In this document: positions 1-9,703 of the stretch, in pieces
How positions within the stretch are numbered: position 1 is the stretch's first letter
Layout of the letters: every line of letters begins with the position of its first letter
Position numbers and translations under genes: made by a program
Assembly: GCA_903970165.1 (NCBI GenBank)
Contig: CAJCHZ010000054.1
Location: forward strand, 124,001 to 188,000
Direction of reading: 5' to 3'
DNA from: Betaproteobacteria bacterium
GTDB taxonomy: Bacteria > Acidobacteriota > Terriglobia > Acidiferrales > UBA7541
DNA: 64,000 bases
The notes under the pieces: model-generated
The model's input: only the letters and a program-made list of their open reading frames with translations
What the model was told of the DNA's origin: nothing
Databases searched by the model: none

Positions 1-315
1 GGCCTGCTGATTCAGTGGTGCACTCTTGGGCGGTGTATAAACTGCGCTAAAACTAGGAGAACCCTGTGGTGCCAATGTGCCACAGGCGGGGGAACAAGCG
101 ATATTCGCGTTTGTAAGGGCCCATTTGACCCCTTGTTTTGAGCTGTCGAATTGTACCGTCGCCTTCAGCGTAGTGGCGGATTGGCCGATCTGGACGTAGG
201 GGAAAGGATTTGCAATATCAACCAGAACGTCGTGCCCAGAAGAATTGACATTCGCGCAGCTCGCGAGCCCTAAGGCTAGTGACAGACTGAAAAGAAAGAT
301 TAGAAAACGGAACAT
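1..315 (-). CDS. Lipoprotein with Ig-like domain (3' part cut by window edge)
   Basis: A frame open from ATG at 315 to the left edge gives 105 codons with no stop. The protein starts with a hydrophobic signal sequence ending in a lipobox (L-A-S-C near residues 17-20), so the mature protein is probably a lipid-anchored envelope protein. The following residues (V-K-W-A-L-T then C-G-T-L-A-P and A-V-Y-T-P-P) match the pattern of bacterial Ig-like (Big-type) repeats common in Acidobacteriota surface lipoproteins. An AAGG stretch precedes the ATG. It diverges from the TonB receptor gene. The C-terminus lies outside the window, so total length and function are unknown. Confidence 0.72.
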   Translation of the reverse strand, partial: MFRFLIFLFSLSLALGLASCANVNSSGHDVLVDIANPFPYVQIGQSATTLKATVQFDSSKQGVKWALTNANIACSPACGTLAPQGSPSFSAVYTPPKSAPLNQQA

Positions 316-890
316 GGAACCTTCGATCGATACCGACAATTTTAGAAACCAAACGCTGATGTATCAGAATTTGGGAAGAACCGCGATGTCGCGTGAGCCC
401 TAAGCTAATCAAGGAATATGAATGGAATGAGACGCATGTGCGAATGTTTGACGACTCTCTTTCTCTCTCACGCGTGTTCGCGCACAAATTGCACGAAAGA
501 GCCTACGGACTCCGTACGGCCGAATAAGGAATAGCACTTAAATCGAAACCATGATGACGCCCAGACTTTTTTCAAAGAACTCCAGATGACAACCTTCTTG
601 AAGCTGACACTGCTTTGCGCGCCGGAATGGATGACGACCACACAAAGGAAAGCCTGATGAAAAGTAATCCGCGAACAATATAAACGGATGATTACGCTGG
701 AGTTCTAAAACAGAAACAAGCTCGTCCTTGCCGCACATTTTTCAAAACAGCAATCGAACGGCCCACGGCATTTCCACAGAAAGTCTTTTTTTGATGCGCC
801 TGCTTGCTTTATTGATTTCACAGAAACTCTTAACTCATCGAAACGTAACACTCGCGATGAGAAACTCTGGCCCATCGATTTTCAGATGAG
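316..890. other. Divergent intergenic region, no gene seen
   Basis: This 575-bp stretch separates the leftward lipoprotein gene from the rightward TonB receptor. Open frames exist (for example 538-738 on the minus strand), but they have no convincing ribosome binding site or family resemblance. It presumably holds the promoters of both flanking genes. I could not pick out a convincing -35/-10 pair or operator. Confidence 0.5.
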
Positions 891-3800
891 GTGATCCCTG
901 TGAGGTGGACAGCGGTTGTGTTGATGGTGCTATCGGTGTTGGTGGGCGACGTGTTTCGAACACAAGCGCAGACACCGGAGAAACCTGCGGCGCAAACGGG
1001 AAGCATAGCCGGCACTGCGGTGGATACGAGTGGCGCGGCAATCGCAGGGGCAGTGATTACGGCGCTAGACAGTACTGGCCAAACGTATAACGCGGCAGCG
1101 GACGAGAAAGGCGAATACCGGATCAGTGAACTGCCCCCGGGAATCTATAAAGTGCTTGCTGCAGCACCCGGGTTCAAAGACTGGGCGCAAGAAGGCGTAA
1201 CGGTAAAAGCAGGCGAAGACTCGCGTGTCGACATTAAGCTGACGCCGGCCTCCGTGAAAGAGCAAGTTGAGGTCTCCGCAGGTGGAGCTGCACAGGTGGA
1301 GCAGGAAACCTCACAACTCTCGGGCCTAATCACCAACAAGGAAGTAACCACCTTTGCACTGAACGGTCGGAATTTCACCCAACTTATCGCACTCGCGCCT
1401 GGCGTCAGCAATCAGACCGGGCAAGATGAAGCGTTGGTTGGAGTCAAGGGGAGCGTGAACTACAGCGTGAACGGCGGACGCGTGGAATACAACACGTACG
1501 ACGTGGATGGGGGTGACATCCTCAATGCCAGTATTAACCGAAGCTCGAGCACATTGATTGTGTATCCCAGTATTGACGCCATCAACGATCTGCAGGTTCT
1601 GACCTCTAATTATGGCGCCATGTATGGACGAAGCGCTTCCGGGACGATTCTGGCTACCACAAAGTCTGGAGGAGCCTCCTTTCACGGTGATCTGTATTTC
1701 TTTGCACGCAATAACATTTTCAATGCTCGCAATTTCTTCGACCAGACGAAAAGCGCACCTCTCTACCAGAAATACGAGCCGGGAGGAACGATTGGCGGCC
1801 CTCTCTACGTTCCGGGCTTCTACAATGAGAAAAAGGATAAGACCTTCTTTTTTTTCTCCGAAGAATATCGCCACGACAAGGAGCCGGTGGAGTTCAACCA
1901 GGCCGTACCTTCTCTCAGTGAACGGAATTGCGCGAATAGTACGCATAATTGGATAGGCGGAGCAAGCATTGCCAACAGCCTGCAATGCCAAAATCCTGCA
2001 TCCGCCGGCATACAAGCCGGAAGTGTCAGATATGCTGATTTTAGCGATCTGTGTCCACCAACGGCGCCTCCGGGGGAACCTGGCAGTACCGGGTATTTCG
2101 CCCTGGTGTCCGGAATTCCTAATCCTTTCGGTTCAGGAAATCTTCCGGTCTATCCGGATTGCCCCTCAATCGGTCAAGTGAACGCCGGGAGCCCTAACTC
2201 TCCCTATCAGACGTACAACGGCAACTTGGTTCCAATCACTGCACAATCTGCAACCCTATTGGACACCAATCTGATTTCGCTCCCGAATTCAACGACCGGA
2301 TGTAATTCCACGGAAGGCTCCTGCTACGACGCGGCTATCTCACCTCTCACAACCTGGAGACAAGAGCTGTTCCGCATCGATCAGAATTTTTCCCCCACAC
2401 AAAAGCTCTCTTTTCGATATATCCATGATGCCTGGAGCACGCAAGTACCCTACGTGCAGTGGGGTTACGTACACAACAGCCTTCCAAGCGTAGAGAATGA
2501 CTTCGTCGGACCGGGTTTAAGCCTTGTTGCTCATTACACCAGCACCATCAAAAGCCGGTTGGTGAACGATGTGGTTATGGCCTACACCTCCGACCATATC
2601 AGTTTGACGGACTTTGCTGGCCCCGGCGTCACAAATGGCAGCCTCGCGCGGCCAGCCATTTTAGACAATGCCCCATGCAACAATTCCTCGACTTGTGGAA
2701 TGGGCTATATTTTCAATAATACGGCAACCAATTTTGGGAACAAACTTCCTGGCATTGTCATTGGTGGAAACAATGCTGCCTATGGGGGAAACGGATTCAG
2801 CATAGACCCCGGCTTTTTACCGTGGCATCACTCTAATCCCACCTACAGTCCCAGGGATGATGCCAGTTTGGCTCTCGGAAAGCATACATTGCAATTTGGA
2901 GCGTTGTTCATCATCGCCCAGCGAAATGAAGTCAACCCTCCCGTCGGCGCTAACACTGGCGACATTCAGGGGTTGGCGACCTTCAGTAACGTGAACAATC
3001 GCGGCTCATCGGGGAACGCCTACGCCGACTTTCTAACCGGGACGATCCAGAGTTTCACGCAGGACAGCAGCCAGGGCCTATATCACAACAATTACAGGAT
3101 TGCCGAACCTTATGTGCAGGACAACTGGAAAGTTCTGCCGAATCTGACCCTGAATGTCGGCGTTCGCCTCAGCATATTTGGTTTGTACGCGGAAAAATTC
3201 AAACAGTCCTTCAATTGGGTGCCAAGCCAGTTTAGTACCAGCGTGGCTTCCGGCGTAGTTGTAGACCCCTATTCAGGTCGTCTGCTCACAATCGGTGGGC
3301 AGTCCATCCCCGTCGATCCAAGTAATCCCAGCACCATCTTGCTGAACGGCATCGTGCAGTGTGGTGTGACCACGTACACCAATGGGCAGAAAGTGCCGCC
3401 CGGCTGCATGACCAATCATCCTGTGAATACTGCCCCGCGCATCGGCATTGCGTGGGATCCGTTTAAGGATGGCAAGACCTCGGTGCGCGCCGGATACGGA
3501 ATTTTTTACGAGCACGGTACAGGGAACGAAGCCAACACAGGTTCTCTGGAAGGCAGTTCGGGGCCGCAAGCGGCCGGCGGCGTGTTGAGCATGACGCAGT
3601 TCTACCCGGGGGGCTGGGGTTGCATCGGTGACTTGATAGCTGGTTGTGGGATTAACCCGACTACCTTGAGCTGTTACTTGGGGAACTGTTCACAAAGTGC
3701 ATTCCCCTTAAACGTGACCGCCATCCCCACCAAAGCCGTCTGGCCCTACGTACAACAATGGAGCGCGAGTGTGCAGCGCCAGTTGCCTTGGGATATTCTC

Positions 3801-4994
3801 GGTTCGGTGGCTTATGTGGGCAGTAAAGGCACGCACTTGACCACCGAATTGCAAGTAAATCAGCTTCTGCCTCTGAATCCGGTCGACAACCCGTTTTTGC
3901 CAGGCCAGCCTCTTACCAGCTTCATCTGTCTGGGTGAAGGCGCAGGGGTCGGTGGGCTATTTAACATCAACGGGGTAAGTTATGGCCCCGGCAGCGCTCC
4001 CTTCCAGAACTTGCTTGCCGCTTGCGCCGGAGCGAATCCACTCGGTCCCTCGGCAAATTCGCTCCGCATTCCCGGTTATGCGATTGCACCGGGAATTGGA
4101 CAAATCTACTCGCTGCAAAACATAGCGAACTCCAACTACAATGCCATGCAATTCACGTTGCGACGTACCAAGGGACCGTTAACGTTGGGAATTTCGTATA
4201 CCTACAGTCACTCCATTGACGATTCTTCGGATCGCTTCAGCCAGGTATTCGTGAATGCTTACGACATTGCCCAGAATCGCGCCAGTTCCGATTTCGATGA
4301 GCGCCATTTGCTGAATATTAGCTACATCTATCAATTGCCTCTTGAGAATTGGTATCGGCATTTGAGCTTCGCGGATGACGATCCCTCCAACCTGGCCGCA
4401 AGCCAGGGCATGTCCGATGGATTGAAGGCCTTCCTTCGGGGCTGGGAATGGGCGGGTATCACTATCTTCTCCACCGGCACGCCGTTTAGCGTAATCAATG
4501 GGGGTAGCGACAACGGAATTTCTACCGATGATAATGCTGGAGTGCTCGCGGTCATCGGGCCGGGGAGTTACCCGGACGTAGTAAAACCGACTTCGTCCGT
4601 GAATTCCCACGATAGTTCTGCTTTTGGCCCCCTTCTAGGCAACCCAAGCGAGTTTGTGGCGCCAACCGGTCTAACTTATGGAGATGCAGGGCGCAACTTC
4701 TTCCGCAATCCCGGTCGCGCCAATTTCGACATGTCGATTACAAAGACTGTCGCTTTCCGTGAAGACCGCACGTTACAATTTCGTTTTGAGACCTTCAACG
4801 TGTTCAACCACACGCAGTTTCGTGTCTATGATCCGACAAATCCCGGTAACCCTGGCAACAACATCGTGAACTGTTACGGTGGGGCTGATTACTCTGCAGG
4901 AGACCCGAGTTGCGAGGCCTCCAGCTCTTTCCTCCACCCCGTGGATGCCCACCGGCCGCGCACTATCCAATTAGGGGTCAAGTATCTTTTCTAA
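891..4994 (+). CDS. TonB-dependent receptor, Oar-like, with carboxypeptidase regulatory-like domain
   Basis: An outer-membrane protein of 1,367 residues. It begins with a signal peptide (about residues 1-27, ending A-Q-A-Q). Next is a carboxypeptidase-regulatory-like beta-sandwich (about 36-125; motifs G-S-I-A-G-T and Y-R-I-S-E-L-P-P-G-I-Y), a plug region (about 135-260) and a long beta-barrel ending K-Y-L-F, with the terminal Phe typical of outer-membrane barrels. Receptors of this length and order are a hallmark of Acidobacteriota and resemble Myxococcus Oar. They are thought to import large or carbohydrate ligands with TonB energy, but the substrate cannot be read from sequence. The start is GTG at 891; no better in-frame start with a signal peptide is available. 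The gene stands alone. Confidence 0.93.
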   Translation: MIPVRWTAVVLMVLSVLVGDVFRTQAQTPEKPAAQTGSIAGTAVDTSGAAIAGAVITALDSTGQTYNAAADEKGEYRISELPPGIYKVLAAAPGFKDWAQEGVTVKAGEDSRVDIKLTPASVKEQVEVSAGGAAQVEQETSQLSGLITNKEVTTFALNGRNFTQLIALAPGVSNQTGQDEALVGVKGSVNYSVNGGRVEYNTYDVDGGDILNASINRSSSTLIVYPSIDAINDLQVLTSNYGAMYGRSASGTILATTKSGGASFHGDLYFFARNNIFNARNFFDQTKSAPLYQKYEPGGTIGGPLYVPGFYNEKKDKTFFFFSEEYRHDKEPVEFNQAVPSLSERNCANSTHNWIGGASIANSLQCQNPASAGIQAGSVRYADFSDLCPPTAPPGEPGSTGYFALVSGIPNPFGSGNLPVYPDCPSIGQVNAGSPNSPYQTYNGNLVPITAQSATLLDTNLISLPNSTTGCNSTEGSCYDAAISPLTTWRQELFRIDQNFSPTQKLSFRYIHDAWSTQVPYVQWGYVHNSLPSVENDFVGPGLSLVAHYTSTIKSRLVNDVVMAYTSDHISLTDFAGPGVTNGSLARPAILDNAPCNNSSTCGMGYIFNNTATNFGNKLPGIVIGGNNAAYGGNGFSIDPGFLPWHHSNPTYSPRDDASLALGKHTLQFGALFIIAQRNEVNPPVGANTGDIQGLATFSNVNNRGSSGNAYADFLTGTIQSFTQDSSQGLYHNNYRIAEPYVQDNWKVLPNLTLNVGVRLSIFGLYAEKFKQSFNWVPSQFSTSVASGVVVDPYSGRLLTIGGQSIPVDPSNPSTILLNGIVQCGVTTYTNGQKVPPGCMTNHPVNTAPRIGIAWDPFKDGKTSVRAGYGIFYEHGTGNEANTGSLEGSSGPQAAGGVLSMTQFYPGGWGCIGDLIAGCGINPTTLSCYLGNCSQSAFPLNVTAIPTKAVWPYVQQWSASVQRQLPWDILGSVAYVGSKGTHLTTELQVNQLLPLNPVDNPFLPGQPLTSFICLGEGAGVGGLFNINGVSYGPGSAPFQNLLAACAGANPLGPSANSLRIPGYAIAPGIGQIYSLQNIANSNYNAMQFTLRRTKGPLTLGISYTYSHSIDDSSDRFSQVFVNAYDIAQNRASSDFDERHLLNISYIYQLPLENWYRHLSFADDDPSNLAASQGMSDGLKAFLRGWEWAGITIFSTGTPFSVINGGSDNGISTDDNAGVLAVIGPGSYPDVVKPTSSVNSHDSSAFGPLLGNPSEFVAPTGLTYGDAGRNFFRNPGRANFDMSITKTVAFREDRTLQFRFETFNVFNHTQFRVYDPTNPGNPGNNIVNCYGGADYSAGDPSCEASSSFLHPVDAHRPRTIQLGVKYLF

Positions 4995-5173
4995 CGGGAA
5001 TGGACGAAGCTCAAAACGCCGACCCACTGGCAATCAGATCGAACGTACCTTTTCCTACCTTGAGATAAAGTGAAGGAGTCATTTGGACGAGCACATTGGA
5101 CTCACAATGCAAGTGAAAATTCACTTCGAGGATGCTGGCAGGCCGGCTCGTGTGTATGATTCAAGTCCATCGC

Positions 5174-6301
5174 TCAGTTATGGATGGCACCATACAGCTG
5201 AATGAGTCTTTCAGCTTCTGTATCCCAGTTAAAATTCTGCTGGACGGCGGCCTGGCCACGGCGCCCCATTTCTTCTGCCTCGCGGGGGTGCGCCAAAACG
5301 TATTCGATCGCCTTGGCGATTTCCTGGGGATTCCGTGGATCAACGAATATGCCGGACCCGGAATCGCCTAAAACCTTTCGCCAAAATGGGAAGTCGGAAG
5401 CGATTACGGGCAACCCCGCTCCCATATACTCAAACATTTTTTGGGGCAGCGACTCAAAGTGATTGGGCTCAGGATGAAACAAAACAAGGCCAGCGCGAAC
5501 GTTTTGCAAAATTCTGAAGGTACTTCGCTGGTCAATGAAACCGTGATGCTTGACTCGAGACCACCCTGGGTGGCGCTTGAGTTCATTTATGTTGGTTTCC
5601 CCTTTGGACTCCGGTCCCGCCAATTCCAACTGCGCGGGAAGGGACTCAGGCAGATAGGACATCGCGTAAACCATTTCGCGAATGGCCCGGACAAGAGAAA
5701 TGCCTCCAACATAGGCAACGGATTGCCGTCGTGACTCCCATGGCACGTTCTCTCCATCGCGGATGAGTTCGCCCACATAGGGATAGTTATGCACGATGAC
5801 CGTACGGCGATTGATAGGAGTAAAGCGCTTGGCAATGGAGGGTGTAACTACGACTAGCCCAGAAAATCTTCTACAGGCCGCTCTCTCCAGCACATCTACA
5901 AATCGGGACACTATAAATCTTGACCATTTTGGTAAATATGGCTTCGACATCACGTCCTTCGGTACATCCTCATGAATGTCGTAAATCACATTTTTTCCGC
6001 CAGCGCGAAGCAAAAGTCCGATGGGAATCAGCTCAGGATCATGAAAGTGGTACACGTCCGCGTTCTGCCTGCGGGCTTCTTCGTATACGCGCCACACCGT
6101 CCGCGTCATACGCCCAATTCTCGACCGATCACCAGGGACCGATTTAACCTGGATAGAGTCTCGCTCGCCCTCTTGCCAATCCCGGCCTATCACCGTGACC
6201 GAAAACCCAGCACGGGCCAAGGAACGACACTCTTTGTGAAATATCCTCGGATCAAAGGGCGTATGCACCGAGGTCATGTGTACAACTTTGAGCGATTTCA
6301 T
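5174..6301 (-). CDS. Glycosyltransferase family 4
   Basis: A 375-residue GT-B fold glycosyltransferase. The N-terminus (K-V-V-H-M-T-S-V-H, then P-F-D-P-R-I-F-H-K-E) is typical of cytoplasmic GT4 enzymes that extend glycan repeats. H-F-H-D-P-E-L and D-I-H-E-D-V are acceptor-side motifs. The C-terminal donor domain has F-E-S-L-P-Q-K-M-F-E-Y-M-G-A-G-L-P-V-I-A, the GT4 E-x7-E region. It is the last gene of the minus-strand exopolysaccharide operon, 14 nt after the 2-epimerase gene, so it probably adds one sugar of the repeat unit. Donor and acceptor are unknown. Confidence 0.9.
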   Translation of the reverse strand: MKSLKVVHMTSVHTPFDPRIFHKECRSLARAGFSVTVIGRDWQEGERDSIQVKSVPGDRSRIGRMTRTVWRVYEEARRQNADVYHFHDPELIPIGLLLRAGGKNVIYDIHEDVPKDVMSKPYLPKWSRFIVSRFVDVLERAACRRFSGLVVVTPSIAKRFTPINRRTVIVHNYPYVGELIRDGENVPWESRRQSVAYVGGISLVRAIREMVYAMSYLPESLPAQLELAGPESKGETNINELKRHPGWSRVKHHGFIDQRSTFRILQNVRAGLVLFHPEPNHFESLPQKMFEYMGAGLPVIASDFPFWRKVLGDSGSGIFVDPRNPQEIAKAIEYVLAHPREAEEMGRRGQAAVQQNFNWDTEAERLIQLYGAIHN

Positions 6302-6315
6302 GAAGATACCTAGTC

Positions 6316-7473
6316 TTAGTGCGCCCGAGCCACGAGCAGTTGGTCGACGATGCGGACTGCCGTGTTGCCATCTCCATATACGGTAAGTTTGGACCAGTCG
6401 GAATGACGCGCCCCTCGGACCGCTTCCCGGATGGAATCAGGGTCAGTACCGGCAACCTGATTAGCCCCACACGTGACAGTTTCTGGCCACTCCGTCTGAT
6501 CTCGCAAGGTGATGCAAGGTACCCCCAGGTAGAACGCTTCCTTCTGCACACCTCCCGAATCGGTCAGAATCTTGAGAGCATTTTTCTCGAGTGCGATCAT
6601 CTCCAGAAAGCCGACGGGTGGGATTGTGCGTATCTTGCTATTGAGATAGATCCCAGCCAAGGAGAGGACTTGTTTCGTCCTGGGATGAACGGGAAACAGA
6701 ACTGGAAGGTCGAGCGACATCACGGTTTTCAGAATCGCTGCGAGACGGCGACGATTGTTGGTGTTTTCAGCCCGGTGTAGCGTCAATAGGTAATACTCCT
6801 TGCTCTTCAGCTTCAATTCTTTCAGCTTGGGCTCCGTGCGTTTCTCAGCGAGTGTAAGATGTTGAAGCAAGGCATCGTACATCACGTCGCCCACCATGAG
6901 GCTGACCCGCTTTTGCGGATCGTTTTCGCCGCCAATCCCTTCCCGTCGTAGATTCTCATTCGCCGCAGTTGAGGGCGCGAGAAGCAGCTGGCTAAGGTGG
7001 TCAGCGACTATGCGGTTTTGTTCTTCTGGTTGCCCAAGATCAAAACTGCGGCAGCCGGCCTCTATATGCGCGAGTGGGATCTTCAGCCGCGCGGCAAGCA
7101 GAGCCCCCGCCAGAGTCGAGTTCGTGTCACCGTAAACAATGACCCAATTGATGCGGTCGGCCTTGAGGATAGGTTCCATGCGTTGCATCATCCGAGCGAG
7201 TTGAGAGCCGTGCGAGGAAGACCCCACCGCCAGGTTGTAGTCCGGCATCGGAATCGCCATCTGCTCGAAAAGCAGCTCCGCCATGTCACGGTCGTAATGC
7301 TGGCCAGTGTGAATGATCCGGTGATCGATGGGGATTTCGCTAAGCTGCGCGTTGTGTTTTTCGATCGCCCGGCAAATTGGAGCCAGCTTCACAAACTGCG
7401 GCCGAGCACCGACAACGCTGACCCACGTATGGCCCAACGGTTCTGTCTGGTTTTCGATAGAATGCATATTCAC
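6316..7473 (-). CDS. wbpI: Non-hydrolysing UDP-sugar 2-epimerase, WecB/WbpI family (WbpI-like)
   Basis: A 385-residue cytoplasmic epimerase of the UDP-GlcNAc 2-epimerase superfamily. Motifs include V-V-G-A-R-P-Q-F-V-K at the N-terminus, H-T-G-Q-H-Y-D, V-Y-G-D-T-N-S-T-L-A-G, H-I-E-A-G-C-R-S-F and L-T-D-S-G-G-V-Q-K-E-A. The stretch R-D-Q-T-E-W-P-E resembles WbpI, the UDP-2,3-diacetamido-2,3-dideoxyglucuronate 2-epimerase of Pseudomonas O-antigen, more than classical WecB, which has R-x-T-T-E-R-P-E. The neighbouring WbpB/WbpD fusion and a WbpE-like aminotransferase at 30 kb support that subtype. This is inference from motifs and context; a plain UDP-GlcNAc 2-epimerase remains possible. Confidence 0.85.
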   Translation of the reverse strand: MNMHSIENQTEPLGHTWVSVVGARPQFVKLAPICRAIEKHNAQLSEIPIDHRIIHTGQHYDRDMAELLFEQMAIPMPDYNLAVGSSSHGSQLARMMQRMEPILKADRINWVIVYGDTNSTLAGALLAARLKIPLAHIEAGCRSFDLGQPEEQNRIVADHLSQLLLAPSTAANENLRREGIGGENDPQKRVSLMVGDVMYDALLQHLTLAEKRTEPKLKELKLKSKEYYLLTLHRAENTNNRRRLAAILKTVMSLDLPVLFPVHPRTKQVLSLAGIYLNSKIRTIPPVGFLEMIALEKNALKILTDSGGVQKEAFYLGVPCITLRDQTEWPETVTCGANQVAGTDPDSIREAVRGARHSDWSKLTVYGDGNTAVRIVDQLLVARAH

Positions 7474-7534
7474 TTTGCTCCCGCCGCCGGGGTAGACGCG
7501 GCATCAGTTGAATTGAAGTAGATGATTGCAATCG

Positions 7535-8737
7535 TTATTGAACTTTATTTGTGCTCGAATCGGCAGCTTCACGGACCTTTCGAATGACCGCGTCGAATCG
7601 CGGCGCACTCGAAGCAGAAAAGGGGTAATAATTTCCTTCGGAATTCGCGTAGACCCAGTTATAGCGATAAGTTTTCAAGAGCAGCTCGAGGTAAGGCCCC
7701 AAATCCTCAACGGTATTTGCCTCGGAGCTATTACACGTTTTGAATTTCCGGTCGCTCCACAGTGTCAGTGTCCCACCAAGTTCAAGAACACCCGCATATT
7801 TAGCCAGATCAGCAGCAAGATCTGTCTGCCGCTTAAGAATTGCACTCTTGAGTCCGGGAACGGAATCTTCACAATAACCGAGGCTGCCTTCTCCCCCCGC
7901 AAGCACTTTCAGGGGCAATTTCTTCCTCACAATTTCATCGAGCATACCGATGGAAACGTAAGCTGGCGAAGGGTAGTAGGGGACTCCATCTATTCTCTTG
8001 TATCCCGCATGCGTGAGAGCGGTAAACAGAAGCCAGATCATTGAGTTTGGATAGGTTTCCGAGGCGATGTCCGCCATTCGGGCCCCCACTCGTTTCAGGT
8101 CTTCCGCGACCTGCGCGGGAGTCTTGCTCATCTTCGATGCAATCTCACCGATATCATATTCCTTATAGTTGTTGTAGAACTCCAAGTCGCAGACGATTCC
8201 AGGAACCTTGGAATCCCGCGCTGCGGCCAGGGAATTAGTCCAAATCTTGAGGAAATCGGAAAGCGCGCCTTTCGAATCGCCTAAATCAGCCCCCACAATG
8301 GCATTAAAATAGGGGTTATCCGCGTAATGGTTTTTTTCAGCGAGATTGCTGCCGATCATACGGTTTAGGTAAACCCACGGCCAGACGTCTTTCGAAGTGA
8401 CCTGCTTCCAGGCAGCCAGCTGCTTGTCCATCTCGGCCACCGAGGGCGGGTGTGATGTGTCGTAGGCGTGTAAAAAGGCCACGGCAATACCGTCATAAGG
8501 TGATTTGTCGAACTGTCTAAACTTGTCATCGCTCATGAACTGGGCGATCGCTGTATTTACCAAAAGCAGGTAACGATCGCCCATCTGTTTGGTTGCCTTG
8601 TCCTTGCCGAAGACATCGGCTGGTGCTTGCTTCGCGTCCGGCGCTTTTTGTGCCGCGCAGACCGTCGAGTGTCCGACCAGAAAGACAAGACAAACTACAA
8701 GTAATGTGCGGGTCAGTATTTTAAAATAAGCGGTCAT
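7535..8737 (-). CDS. Secreted protein of unknown function in the polysaccharide operon
   Basis: A 400-residue protein with a clear Sec signal peptide (about residues 1-29, ending V-C-A-A-Q). I do not recognise a family with certainty. The spacing of hydrophobic strands and charged tips (Y-D-G-I-A-V-A-F-L; W-P-W-V-Y-L-N-R; G-I-V-C-D-L-E-F-Y-N; G-T-L-T-L-W-S-D) suggests a TIM-barrel, possibly glycoside-hydrolase-like. D-L-E-F-Y is a candidate acidic active-site strand. Its ATG follows the stop codon of the upstream glycosyltransferase with no gap, so translation is probably coupled. The position implies periplasmic or extracellular processing of the polysaccharide. The hydrolase idea is inference. 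Confidence 0.8.
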   Translation of the reverse strand: MTAYFKILTRTLLVVCLVFLVGHSTVCAAQKAPDAKQAPADVFGKDKATKQMGDRYLLLVNTAIAQFMSDDKFRQFDKSPYDGIAVAFLHAYDTSHPPSVAEMDKQLAAWKQVTSKDVWPWVYLNRMIGSNLAEKNHYADNPYFNAIVGADLGDSKGALSDFLKIWTNSLAAARDSKVPGIVCDLEFYNNYKEYDIGEIASKMSKTPAQVAEDLKRVGARMADIASETYPNSMIWLLFTALTHAGYKRIDGVPYYPSPAYVSIGMLDEIVRKKLPLKVLAGGEGSLGYCEDSVPGLKSAILKRQTDLAADLAKYAGVLELGGTLTLWSDRKFKTCNSSEANTVEDLGPYLELLLKTYRYNWVYANSEGNYYPFSASSAPRFDAVIRKVREAADSSTNKVQ

Positions 8738-9688
8738 TTAATGTGAACTTACGAGATCTTCAAGATGCAACAATATGTTCCTCTTGAAATTCGCAGGGAA
8801 ATAATCCCCCGAGCGGACAAAAGCTGCTCCCTCGCAGTTGACCTTCAGTTTCTTCGCGCTGTGGAGTCGCTTCAATTCTCGAATTTGATGAATGGCCTCG
8901 CAAGCTGACCTCACGTGCGTGCAGCCGGGAAATGGATAAGACCATAAGACCTGCCGGCCATGCGCTAAGGCCTCACAAACCATCCACGAGAGGCCATCAT
9001 GCCTGGTGGGACGCCAAATCACTGTCGCTTGCTTGTAATATTCGGTCAGATCAGAAATACGCTCGTGGAAACGAATATTTTCCGGAGGGGATTTCAATGG
9101 GCCATCCCGCAGCCCGACAAGTTCGAACTGTACCCCCGGAAGAGTTCGAGCAGCTTGCAGAATTTTGTCGAGGCCGTATAAGTCAGCGCACTTCACGGAC
9201 GGCACATACACCAAAACCCTGAATTCATCTGCCAGAGCTGCCGGCGAATCCGAGACCCGGGGCGAAGGGAGGGGGATGTAATCACAAGCTATACCCATTC
9301 CCCTTACCTCATCGAATATCCAAGGCGAATCCGCCCAGTGGTGGATAGAGTTTAGAACCCAGGGCTCACATCCTCCCGAATTCACCGCGGATTGCGCTTC
9401 CAGTGTGTCGCTGCCAACCCAATGCATCACAATCGGGTCTTTCCGAAGAAGTCTTGCGGCGCTGAGAAACTTGCCAAAGGTAACGCGACCGCCAATCTGA
9501 TAGACCAGATCGCAACGGCGAAGTGCGTTTGCCATCGCCACGAGGTTGGCCGCACCTGAGTCCGGATAATAAACAAACTCCCATCCATCTCCGGACATAA
9601 ACTCAGAGAAAACTTCGCCGAAGTAGGACAGTCCGTGGACAAGAACTCGCCGCCTCGTTTGCGAAATCACTTTTCTTCCAAGCATCAA
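8738..9688 (-). CDS. Short GT-B-type glycosyltransferase (tandem paralog 2)
   Basis: A 316-residue protein related over its length to the next upstream gene (9704-10672). Shared blocks are V-L-V-H-G-L-S-Y-F at the N-terminus, G-S-D-T-L-E-A, and a C-terminal signature W-R-P-T-R-H-D-G-L followed by E-A-L-A-H-G-R and Y-P-F-P-G-C. The E-A-L-A-H-G-R stretch corresponds to the donor-binding E-A-x-A-x-G block of GT4-like enzymes. No signal peptide or transmembrane segment is seen, so it is cytoplasmic. It is shorter than usual GT4 enzymes (about 370). It lies in the operon, 15 nt after its paralog and touching the next gene. Donor sugar unknown. Confidence 0.82.
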   Translation of the reverse strand: MMLGRKVISQTRRRVLVHGLSYFGEVFSEFMSGDGWEFVYYPDSGAANLVAMANALRRCDLVYQIGGRVTFGKFLSAARLLRKDPIVMHWVGSDTLEAQSAVNSGGCEPWVLNSIHHWADSPWIFDEVRGMGIACDYIPLPSPRVSDSPAALADEFRVLVYVPSVKCADLYGLDKILQAARTLPGVQFELVGLRDGPLKSPPENIRFHERISDLTEYYKQATVIWRPTRHDGLSWMVCEALAHGRQVLWSYPFPGCTHVRSACEAIHQIRELKRLHSAKKLKVNCEGAAFVRSGDYFPANFKRNILLHLEDLVSSH

Positions 9689-9703
9689 TCGGCCTGGCTC
9701 AGT

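Noticed and set aside
538-738. 66-residue minus-strand open frame in the left intergenic region
   Set aside because: No ribosome binding site, no family likeness, and composition typical of non-coding DNA.
1326-2015. 229-residue minus-strand frame inside the TonB receptor
   Set aside because: Fully inside a strong receptor gene on the other strand; no motif.
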